Below are positions 41,839 to 48,900 of a stretch of 64,000 nucleotides of DNA, in pieces; position 1 is the first letter of the stretch, and the number at the start of each line of letters is the position of its first letter. The stretch lies in the NCBI GenBank assembly GCA_022072445.1, contig JAJVHV010000014.1:62001-126000 (forward strand). Reading direction: 5' to 3'. Position numbers and translations under genes: made by a program. The notes under the pieces are model-generated. The model searched no databases. It was not told the DNA's origin and saw nothing but the letters and a program-made list of their open reading frames with translations. The DNA is from Phycisphaerae bacterium. Lineage in GTDB: Bacteria; Planctomycetota; Phycisphaerae; UBA1845; Fen-1342.

Positions 41839-42876
41839 ATGGCCCACAACCCATCCGAACGCCTCGCCGAATTCGTCACCTGGGCCGCAGCCCGGCGACG
41901 AAAAGGGCGAAGCCCACATTTTCCTCGACCGCCTCTTCCAGGCTCTCGGCCACAAAGGCGCCGTCGACGTCGGCGGCACGCCCGAGTTCCGCGTGCGCAA
42001 GTCGAAGGAGGACGGCGGTGGCACGGCCTTCGCCGACTACGTCTGGAAGCCCTACGTTCTGATCGAAATGAAAAAACGCGGCGTAGACCTCAGCCGCCAT
42101 TACCGCCAGGCGTTCGACTACTGGACGCGCCTCGTACCCGGCCGGCCGCGGTACGCCGTCCTGTGTAATTTCGACGAATTCTGGGTCTACGACTTCGAGA
42201 CCCAGATGGATACGCCGGTCGATCAGCTCCCGCTGGCCGAGTTGCCGCAGCGCTGGGGGCCGTTGGCGTTTCTGCTTCCGTCGCACGACCGCCCGGTCTT
42301 CGGAAACGACCAGGAGCAGGTGACGCGCGACGCCGCCGACAAGCTGGAGCGTGGCGCGGACTACGTGAACGCTGTCCGCAAGACTTTCCCAGACGTTCCC
42401 GGCATGGCGGACTATTGCGTCTACTGGTTCCGCCTCGCGCACGAGCACCTGCCGGCGTGCACGGTGAATGATCCCGTTGCCGGTCGCGCGGGACTCGTCG
42501 GCACGCAAAACGTCCGCAACAACAACTCCCGCGAAGGTGGTTTGGCGGCCTCCGCGCCGTCTACCGCACGCTCGAACTCCCCGGCCAGAACCCGCTCAAA
42601 GACGCCCACGCCGCCCTCGACGCGGCCGTCCTCGACGCCTACGGCTTCTCAAATCCTCGCGCCAGCGAGGCGTCTATCCGAACCCCTCACGCCAGTGAGG
42701 GGCCGGCCACCGGCCTACAAGGCGGCGACCTCTTGCAGCAAATCCTCGACCTGAATCTCGCCGTCGCCACCCGCATCGACAACGGCGAACCCGTGTCCGC
42801 CCCGGGCATTCCGCCAACCTACTCCACGCCCAGCGACTTGATCACCGACGACTGCATCCGGCCGCTGGCGGAGTGA
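41839..42876 (+). pseudogene. MmeI-like (type IIL) restriction-modification gene, gutted
   Basis: The N-terminus (MAHNPSERLAEFVTWAA) is followed by a frameshift near 41890. The frame then continues GDEKGEAHIFLDRLFQALG, GGTAFADYVWKPYVLIEM and LCNFDEFWVYDFETQMDTP, as in MmeI-type fused methyltransferase-endonucleases. Near 42345 it jumps from AADKL straight to GADYVNAVRKTFPDVPGMAD, a late segment, so the helical spacer and methyltransferase core, with its NPPY motif, are gone. A second junction and frameshift near 42540 lead to LRAVYRTLELPGQNPLKD and, at the end, PSDLITDDCIRPLAE. The intact family is about 900-1000 residues; only ~330 remain. A 33-bp hairpin repeat sits in frame in the C-terminal part. 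The gene is dead by two large deletions and at least two frameshifts. Family identity rests on recalled motifs. Confidence 0.75.
42676..42708. repeat. Hairpin repeat, copy B, inside the MmeI-like pseudogene
   Basis: This 33-bp copy is identical to copy A and adds residues reading IRTPHASEGPA between GFSNPRA and the conserved DLLQQILDLNLAV. It therefore looks like an in-frame insertion into the coding sequence before the gene died. Confidence 0.85.
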
Positions 42877-42879
42877 GCG

Positions 42880-43299
42880 ATGATCGACATCACGACCCTC
42901 GATTTCTGGACCGGCCTTGCGGCCGGCGTCATCATCGGAGCAGTGGGTCAGTATCTTGGCGACCGCGCGACGGATTCGCGCCGCCGGCGTGAGCAGCGAC
43001 GCGAAGTCCGGTCGCGGTTTGACACGGCTGCCGGGCGGATGCCCGAGCTGATCGAGGTGATGCGGAAGGACCTGCGCGAGATGCCGCTTGTGCGCGAGTT
43101 CATTCTGATTGAGCGGCGTGCCATCTACGGCGGCGCTCCCAACCATCCCCTGTTCCGATACGACTTCGAGGACTACGACCACCTTGAGCCGGTGGTTCGC
43201 AATCTTGTAAGCCTCGGATTCGTTCAAGAGATTACCTTCAACAACACTCTGCGCTTTCGGATGAGCGAGGAGTTCGCCGACTCGCTGGCCGGATCGTAA
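42880..43299 (+). CDS. Membrane-anchored small protein of unknown function
   Basis: This 139-residue protein has one N-terminal membrane segment rich in Gly (WTGLAAGVIIGAVGQYLG), then a basic stretch (RRRREQRREVRSRF) and a C-terminal ~80-residue soluble domain with LVREFILIERRAIYGG and VRNLVSLGFVQEITF that may be a winged helix. It starts 3 bp after the dead MmeI-like gene, with GGAG in the overlap region, so it was once part of that operon. I recognise no family. It may be a passenger of the restriction locus. Confidence 0.6.
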   Translation: MIDITTLDFWTGLAAGVIIGAVGQYLGDRATDSRRRREQRREVRSRFDTAAGRMPELIEVMRKDLREMPLVREFILIERRAIYGGAPNHPLFRYDFEDYDHLEPVVRNLVSLGFVQEITFNNTLRFRMSEEFADSLAGS

Positions 43300-43484
43300 G
43301 CCTGCATTCCGCCTGACCGAGCGCCGTTCGCAAGGCGCCAGGTCCGGCGATCGATCGTCGCCAGCGTGGGCGTCACCCCACCGTGCCGACCGCCCTGCGC
43401 ATCGCCCGCCGCCGCCCGCGCGCCCCATAAAAACTACCCCGCCGGCCCGCCCCGCCCCGCTCCCCCGCTTTTTTATCCCTCGAC

Positions 43485-43512
43485 TTGCATTTCTAGAAAT
43501 CGGTGTTACACT
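43485..43512 (+). promoter_or_regulatory. Promoter with palindromic operator, gene missing
   Basis: TTGCAT (43485-43490) and TACACT (43507-43512) are spaced by 16 bp. A perfect 12-bp palindrome ATTTCTAGAAAT (43489-43500) overlaps the -35 box and spacer. An ATG follows at 43520 (MRNLHTIAARYRRARGL), but after ~48 bp the frame runs into the antisense 3' end of hslU. The AT-rich control region thus looks like the front end of a self-regulated gene whose body has been lost. Confidence 0.5.
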
Positions 43513-43567
43513 ATCATTCATGAGAAACTTACACACCATCGCCGCCCGCTACCGCCGAGCCCGCGGA

Positions 43568-44908
43568 CTACAGCTCAAACTGCGACCGCTCGTCGTCGTC
43601 CAGCACCCCCGCCAGGTGCATGCGCACAAAGTCGGCGTCGATCATCACGTCCTTGTTGCCCGCGTCCGACGCCCAGAAAGCGATGTCCTCGGTCACTTTC
43701 TCGACGATCGTGTACAGCCGCCGGGCGCCGATGTTCTCGAGCCGCTCGTTGGCCTGATAAGCCATCCCCGCCATCTCGCGGATGGCGTCGTCCGTAAACG
43801 TCAGATTCACGCCTTCGGTCCGCATCAGCGCCACCTGCTGCTTGAGAAACGCGTTTTGCGGCTCGGTCAGGATGCGCACGAAATCGTCGGCGCTCAGGTC
43901 CGAAAGCTCGACGCGGATCGGAAAACGGCCCTGCAACTCGGGCATCAGGTCGCTCGGGCGGCAATGCGTAAAGGCCCCGGCGGCGATGAACAGAATGTGA
44001 TCGGTCGAGACCAGGCCGTAACGCGTGCTGACGGTGCTGCCCTCGACGATCGGCAGCAGATCGCGCTGCACGCCGCCGCGCGACACGTCCGGTCCGCCGG
44101 GTTCGCCGATCTGCGAGCCGCAGACCTTGTCGAGCTCGTCGATGAAGACGATGCCCGACTGCTGGCAGCGCTCGATCGCGAGCTGGTGCAGGCGGTCCTG
44201 GTCGATGCGCCGGTCGATCTCCTGCTGCGTGAGCGCGTCGAGCGCCTGCGGGATCGAAATCCGCCGCCGGCGGGTGCGCGCCGGCATGATGCGCTCCATG
44301 AACTGCTCGAACTCGGGCCCCATCTGGTCCAGGCCCATGGTCGCCATCACGTGCACCGGCACGCTGCGCTCGTCAAACGATATCTCGACCTGCCGCTCGC
44401 CCATTCCGCCCGACTGAAGCTGGCTGCGCAGCTTCTCGCGCGTGCGGCGGCGGCGATCGGCCAGGTCGGCGTCGGTTCCGTCGCCATCGTCGCTGCCGGG
44501 CAGAAGCTGGTCGAGCACACGATCCTCGGCGGCGCGGCGGGCCTGTTCGCGGATTCCCTCGGCCAGCTCTTCGCGGACCATGACGACGGCGCGCTCCATC
44601 AGGTCGCGGATCATGCCGTCGACGTCGCGGCCGTGATAACCGACTTCGGTGAACTTCGTGGCTTCGACCTTGATAAACGGCGCCTTGACGAGCTGCGCGA
44701 GACGCCGGGCGATCTCGGTTTTGCCGACGCCGGTCGGTCCGACCATGAGGATGTTCTTGGGCGGGACGTCGTTGCGAATGGTCTCGGGAAGCTGGAGGCG
44801 GCGCCAGCGGTTGCGGATGGCGACGGCGACGGCGCGTTTGGCGGCGTCCTGGCCGACGATATAGCGGTCGAGGGCTTCGACAATCTGCCGTGGTGTCAGG
44901 TCGTCCAT
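43568..44908 (-). CDS. hslU: HslU, ATPase subunit of the HslUV protease
   Basis: This 446-residue AAA+ unfoldase carries TPRQIVEALDRYIVGQDAAK, Walker A GPTGVGKTE (57-65), Walker B IVFIDELDK and the family-specific I-domain (about 110-240). HslU unfolds proteins and feeds them to the HslV peptidase. The ATG at 44908 gives the usual N-terminus; the upstream ribosome site is weak. Two oddities stand out. No hslV lies beside it, although hslVU is normally an operon, and the C-terminal tail ends ERSQFEL where HslV-docking tails usually end in a hydrophobic R-F/Y-I-L. It may work with a distant HslV or alone. Confidence 0.92.
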   Translation of the reverse strand: MDDLTPRQIVEALDRYIVGQDAAKRAVAVAIRNRWRRLQLPETIRNDVPPKNILMVGPTGVGKTEIARRLAQLVKAPFIKVEATKFTEVGYHGRDVDGMIRDLMERAVVMVREELAEGIREQARRAAEDRVLDQLLPGSDDGDGTDADLADRRRRTREKLRSQLQSGGMGERQVEISFDERSVPVHVMATMGLDQMGPEFEQFMERIMPARTRRRRISIPQALDALTQQEIDRRIDQDRLHQLAIERCQQSGIVFIDELDKVCGSQIGEPGGPDVSRGGVQRDLLPIVEGSTVSTRYGLVSTDHILFIAAGAFTHCRPSDLMPELQGRFPIRVELSDLSADDFVRILTEPQNAFLKQQVALMRTEGVNLTFTDDAIREMAGMAYQANERLENIGARRLYTIVEKVTEDIAFWASDAGNKDVMIDADFVRMHLAGVLDDDERSQFEL

Positions 44909-44969
44909 AGTTGCCGGATTGTAGAGCACGTCCCGCGAGCGTGCAGCGAAAGACTTGCGCGAGGGCGCG

Positions 44970-45129
44970 CCCAGCCGAGCCCCGACCGTCAGGGAGGGGT
45001 TCGAACGGCGATCGCCGACGGACTGGGTGAAGCCGGGCCGATGGCGAACGACTCGCACCCATGTGATTCTGCGCTCGATGATCGCAACCTCCGTTCGAAC
45101 CCCTCCCTGACGGTCGGGGCTCGGCTGGG
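44970..45129. repeat. Perfect 38-bp inverted repeat of the dispersed family
   Basis: Arm 1 (44970-45007) and arm 2 (45092-45129) are exact reverse complements; arm 1 begins CCCAGCCGAGCCCCGACCG and ends GGGTTCGAACG. They enclose 84 bp that encode nothing obvious. Related copies are at 17805 and 18118. The structure resembles a MITE-like element and sits in the 285-bp gap between hslU and the exported-protein gene. Confidence 0.9.
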
Positions 45130-45193
45130 TGGCTCGTTCGGCGCTCGACGTTCGGCGTTCGAGGCCGTCCCTCACCAGCTTCGGGCGGCGCGA

Positions 45194-47380
45194 TCAGGGG
45201 CGCAGGTCGGGCGGAATCTCTCCTTCGCGGCCGAGGGCGACGTAGGTCTGATGCAGGCGTTGCTTGAAATCGTCGAGCTTGACCCACTCGACGTGAGCGT
45301 CGAGCCACAGCACGTTGGTGCCTTCATTGTCGACGACCTGCTCGTATGCCAGCAGGATCTCCGAGGGGTGCAATTCTCTGTCGCCGACCTTGAGCTTGGG
45401 TTGCGATTGCAGGCCGGTGACGTAGATGTACGGTTGCAGCCCATCGCCGCGGGGCGAGATGGTCATTTTCTCGGTGATCGTTCCAGCTTCGATCAGGTGA
45501 TTGAGCGACGGCGGGAACTTGCCGTCGTTTTCGGAAGCGTAGATGTGGCAGCCTTGGCCGATGCCGCGCAGATTGGCGCTGCTGACGGCGCGCTTGGCCA
45601 GCTCGCGCGCCCTTGAAAGCGAGGGGAGCAGGATGCTCACCGACAGCGCGGCGGTCGCGACGCCGCTGGCGTCGCCGCCGATGAGCAGCATGCCGGGCGT
45701 GCCGCCGAGGGCGACGTAGCGCACGCCTTCGTCGTCGACGCTGTACGCCCAGACGAGGTTGCGCACGTCCTGCAGGTCGGCGGCGAAGGTCGGAAACGTG
45801 GCCAGATCGTGCGGCGCGGGCGCGTCAACGCTCAGGGCCGCGGCGGCGGTGTGAGCCAGTTGCTTGATCGTGTACCAGACGCGGTACGAATAGCGGCAGT
45901 CGAGATAACCGATGGAGGTGGGATTCTTGCCGAGCTGCGGGCGGGCGGCGCGGAAATCGGGATGATCCAGCAGGCTCTCGCCGCGCGTCGCCGGATCGAT
46001 CTGCCGCGCTGCGGCGGCGACGGTCTGCGGGAAGACGCCGACGACGCAGCGCTGCCCGACGAAGCTCCAGGCGAAGGCGACCGGGATGGGCAATCCACGA
46101 ACGAGCAGATATTCGACGGTCCGGCCGTCGATGGTGGCCTGCTTCTGCACGATGCCGACCTTGGCGCCGCGCGCCAGGTTGACGCCGGTCTTCACCAGCC
46201 GCGCGATCACGTCGCGCAATCGCGCTTCGTCGCGCACCTCGGCGACGAGCACGACGCCGGTGAAGAACACGCCGCCGTGAGACGGCGCATCCAGAACGGA
46301 CCAGGTGTCTCCCAGGGCGGGGATGAGCTCGTCGGCGAGCGAGAAGCCGACGAAACCGGAGGCGAACGTGAGGAAACCGTCGAACATGCCGGCGGCGGCG
46401 GGGTCGTTTTTCTTGAGCTGCTCGCGGAGCGACTTATGCAGGGCTTCGAGATCGAGATTCCAGACCGTGGCCATGTAGGCGTCGCGCGGGACGATCTTGA
46501 GATCGTCGTCGGTGACCGGCTTCTGGTCGTAGAGCTGCCGGCCGATGCCGCCTTGCTGGTAGTGCGCGAACGAGGAAACACGCGCTCCGGCCGGACCATG
46601 GTCGGCGCCGACCACGAGCGACTGCACGGCTGTGATGCCAAGCGCGTCGGCGATCTTGCGTATGACCTCGCCGGCGCCCTGATCATCCGAACGGATGGCT
46701 TCGATCAATTGATCGATGGCACCCTTGGTGGCGTAGAACACGCAACCCGTGCGCGCCGGCACCAGATCCGCCTTTCGACGGGCAAAGGCGTATTCCTCGG
46801 TCTGAGCAAGCGATCGGCCGCCGCTGCTGCCGGCGAATGCCAGGAGCTTTTCGATCGACGGGCGGCTGGACGACATCAGCAGCGTGTTGCCGGATAGCGT
46901 CCAGCAGGCGCGCGGCTCGTCAGCGCTTCCGCCGCATTCGACTTTGACGCCACCCACGGTGAAGCTGGCGCGGTTGTCGCCGAACATCCCACTGAGCAGC
47001 GTGTCGAGTCGCTTGGCGAAGTCGCTGGCGGCGCTGCCCATGTCGAGAACGAGGGCGACGTCGAAGCCGCCCTCGCGTGACAGGACGGCCAGCGCCCCGG
47101 TCTGGCGGCCGGCCAGCTCGATAAGGTGCAGGATCTCGGCGGCGGCTTCGGCGTCGCGCGACATTTCGTTGGTGAAAAAGGGAGAGGAGACCACGGCCTG
47201 GGCCAGTTGAAGGAGCTCACTGTTTTCGTCGATGACGCCGCTCCAGCCGGCGAAAGCCAGGGCGTCGACGGGGACGAGCTCGGCGGGGTCGCGCGGGGCG
47301 GGCGGGGTCTGGGCGCGGGCGATGGCGGCGGCGAGGAGGATGGAGACGACGCAAAGCCACGATGAGGCGGGCCTACGCAT
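45194..47380 (-). CDS. Exported protein with internal pseudopilin-like segment
   Basis: This 728-residue protein starts at 47380 with a Sec signal (SSWLCVVSILLAAAIARAQ). Residues ~25-560 resemble planctomycete DUF3352-like proteins, with repeated beta-alpha units (VDALAFAGWSGVIDENSE, VALVLDMGSAASDFAKRLD). At ~575 a hydrophobic helix reads ATAALSVSILLPSLSRAREL and continues AVSSANLRGIGQGCHIYA, which is the post-cleavage part of a pseudopilin (I-x-LLP-x-L-x-x-A-R) plus its soluble domain and a GTNVLWLDAHVEW motif of the DGH type. The GFTLIE prepilin cleavage site is absent. This looks like a domain fusion in which a pilin segment was built into a larger envelope protein. The function is unknown. 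Confidence 0.75.
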   Translation of the reverse strand: MRRPASSWLCVVSILLAAAIARAQTPPAPRDPAELVPVDALAFAGWSGVIDENSELLQLAQAVVSSPFFTNEMSRDAEAAAEILHLIELAGRQTGALAVLSREGGFDVALVLDMGSAASDFAKRLDTLLSGMFGDNRASFTVGGVKVECGGSADEPRACWTLSGNTLLMSSSRPSIEKLLAFAGSSGGRSLAQTEEYAFARRKADLVPARTGCVFYATKGAIDQLIEAIRSDDQGAGEVIRKIADALGITAVQSLVVGADHGPAGARVSSFAHYQQGGIGRQLYDQKPVTDDDLKIVPRDAYMATVWNLDLEALHKSLREQLKKNDPAAAGMFDGFLTFASGFVGFSLADELIPALGDTWSVLDAPSHGGVFFTGVVLVAEVRDEARLRDVIARLVKTGVNLARGAKVGIVQKQATIDGRTVEYLLVRGLPIPVAFAWSFVGQRCVVGVFPQTVAAAARQIDPATRGESLLDHPDFRAARPQLGKNPTSIGYLDCRYSYRVWYTIKQLAHTAAAALSVDAPAPHDLATFPTFAADLQDVRNLVWAYSVDDEGVRYVALGGTPGMLLIGGDASGVATAALSVSILLPSLSRARELAKRAVSSANLRGIGQGCHIYASENDGKFPPSLNHLIEAGTITEKMTISPRGDGLQPYIYVTGLQSQPKLKVGDRELHPSEILLAYEQVVDNEGTNVLWLDAHVEWVKLDDFKQRLHQTYVALGREGEIPPDLRP

Positions 47381-47429
47381 GGGTCTTCTCCCAAGTCGAC
47401 GGCGTGGTCGGGCCGCCGAACACAAGTTA

Positions 47430-47449
47430 TGAAACTTTTTGAAGTTTCA
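47430..47449. promoter_or_regulatory. Inverted repeat in divergent control region
   Basis: TGAAACT and AGTTTCA (7-bp arms, 47430-47436 and 47443-47449) flank TTTTGA in an AT-rich patch, 50 bp upstream of the exported-protein ATG and 100 bp upstream of mqnA. It is a plausible operator shared by both genes, or a weak hairpin. Confidence 0.4.
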
Positions 47450-47548
47450 GTCGCAAGCCGCGCGGCGACGCCCGTCGCGCGGGCACGTGGATTATACTTC
47501 GTGCGCCGGGGCACGTGTGAAAGCGCCGCGCGGTGCAGGAGAAGGGAT

Positions 47549-48388
47549 GTGCTGAGGCTGGGCGTCGTCTCGTTTCTGAATTCCAAGCCGTTAATCGAGG
47601 GGCTGGAGCGTCGCGCGGATCTCGCGCTGCGTTTTGACGTGCCGGCGCGGCTGGCGGCGCTGCTTGAGGCCGGCGAGGTGGACGTCGCGCTGCTGCCGGT
47701 CATCGACGTGCTGCGCGCCCGGACGCCGCTCTGCGTGGTTTCCGACGCGTGCATCGCTTCGGACGGCGAAACGATGACCGTCCGCGTCTTTTCGCAGCTC
47801 CCGCCGCACCGCGTTCGCCGGCTGTGCGTCGACGGCGATTCGCACACGTCGGTCGCGCTGGCGAGCATCGTGTGGCGCGAGCAGTTTGGCCAGGAGCTCG
47901 AGCTCAACACGATCGACGCGCGCAGCGTGCCGCTGGAGACGCTGGAGGCGGTGCTGCTGATCGGCGACAAGGTGGTCGATCCGCGCCGCGCCGGTTTCGC
48001 GTACGAGACCGATCTGGGTGCGGCGTGGCGGCAGCACACCGGGTTGCCGTTTGTCTTTGCGGTCTGGGCCGTACACGCGCGCCGCAGGTACGACATCGAC
48101 GTTCAGTCGGCGGCGGAAGCGCTGGCCGGCGCTCGCGACCGCGGCGTCGCGCGGGCGGCGGAGATTGCCCATGAGGTGGGTCCGGAGCTGGGTTGGACGC
48201 CGGAGCTGGCGGAGCGATATCTGTGCCGGTGCCTGCGCTTCAGGCTGGAGTCGCGCTATGTGGCCGGCGCCGAGCGGTTTGCGAGATGCTGCGCGGAGGC
48301 CGGGTTGACGCCGGCCGATGCGCGCGTCGATTGGCCGGGCGGGCTGGTGGCGGTTGTGCCCGGCGATGGTGTGGAAGTCGTGGGGTAG
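47549..48388 (+). CDS. mqnA: Chorismate dehydratase MqnA (menaquinone, futalosine route)
   Basis: This 279-residue periplasmic-binding-like-fold enzyme performs the first step of the futalosine pathway, removing water from chorismate. Signatures are LRLGVVSFLNSKPLIEGL, VDVALLPVIDVLR, LCVDGDSHTSVALASI and VLLIGDKVVDPRRAG. It is full length. The start is the GTG at 47549 with AGGAG about 8 nt upstream; the longer in-frame version has no similarity to the family. No other mqn genes are adjacent. It ties the organism to menaquinone, matching the nuo genes at the right edge. Confidence 0.9.
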   Translation: MLRLGVVSFLNSKPLIEGLERRADLALRFDVPARLAALLEAGEVDVALLPVIDVLRARTPLCVVSDACIASDGETMTVRVFSQLPPHRVRRLCVDGDSHTSVALASIVWREQFGQELELNTIDARSVPLETLEAVLLIGDKVVDPRRAGFAYETDLGAAWRQHTGLPFVFAVWAVHARRRYDIDVQSAAEALAGARDRGVARAAEIAHEVGPELGWTPELAERYLCRCLRFRLESRYVAGAERFARCCAEAGLTPADARVDWPGGLVAVVPGDGVEVVG

Positions 48389-48440
48389 CGGCGCGCGCGT
48401 TGTTGAGTGCGGTGGGTCGGTGCGCTGGGCGAGGAGACCG

Positions 48441-48462
48441 CTCCCTTGCGGTCGCGGCTCTG
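48441..48462. repeat. Short dispersed repeat, CTCCCTTGCGGTCGCGGCTC type
   Basis: This intergenic word is a variant of the same family as the copies at 17805, 18118, 44970 and 45092 (shared CTCCCTT-CGGTCG-GGCTC frame). I recall similar words being frequent in planctomycete intergenic DNA. Confidence 0.45.
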
Positions 48463-48480
48463 AACGCGGTCTGTCAGCGG

Positions 48481-48900
48481 CTACTCGTCGGGCCAGGCGC
48501 CGCCGCGCTGACGCTTGGTCTCCGATCGGGCGCGTTTCTCTCCGAGCCGGCGGCGGCGCGAGGCGGCGGTGGGGCGCGTTGCGGTCCGTGGGCGCTGGAC
48601 GTAGAGGGCCGCATGGATGAGCCGAAGCATCCGCTCGGCGGCGTCCTGGCGGTTGGCGAGCTGGCTGCGCTCGCTCTGCGAGACGACGCGCAGGCGTCCA
48701 TCGGCCGAAAGGCGCGTCTTCAGGCGGCTTCGGATGCGCTGCTTCTGCCACGCAGAGAGCGGGTCGCAGTTCTCAAAGTCCAGCAGCAAAGTAACGCGCG
48801 TGCTGACCTTGTTGACGTGCTGGCCGCCCGGCCCGCCGCCGCGATCGAAAACCGCGTCGATCCAGGGTGCGAGGCATTCAAGCGTGGGGAGCGGTTTCAC
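48481..48900 (-). CDS. arfB: Peptidyl-tRNA hydrolase ArfB (ribosome rescue)
   Basis: This 139-residue protein carries the class-I release-factor GGQ motif (FDRGGGPGGQHVNKVSTRV, residues ~19-37) and a basic C-terminal tail (RRRRLGEKRARSETKRQRG) that in ArfB/YaeJ enters the empty mRNA channel. It frees stalled ribosomes by hydrolysing peptidyl-tRNA without a stop codon. The GTG start (48900) overlaps the polA stop (GTGA), so it is translated after polA. The length and lack of a codon-recognition domain separate it from true release factors. Confidence 0.85.
   Translation of the reverse strand: MKPLPTLECLAPWIDAVFDRGGGPGGQHVNKVSTRVTLLLDFENCDPLSAWQKQRIRSRLKTRLSADGRLRVVSQSERSQLANRQDAAERMLRLIHAALYVQRPRTATRPTAASRRRRLGEKRARSETKRQRGGAWPDE

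Noticed and set aside
44998-45007. tRNA-like GGTTCGAAC word
   Set aside because: It is part of the inverted repeat; no acceptor stem, D-arm or anticodon arm can be drawn around it.
43520-45616. 698-codon plus-strand open frame starting at a good promoter
   Set aside because: Almost all of it is antisense to hslU and the exported-protein gene. Only the first ~16 codons lie outside, so I treat it as a truncated gene front, not a real long protein.
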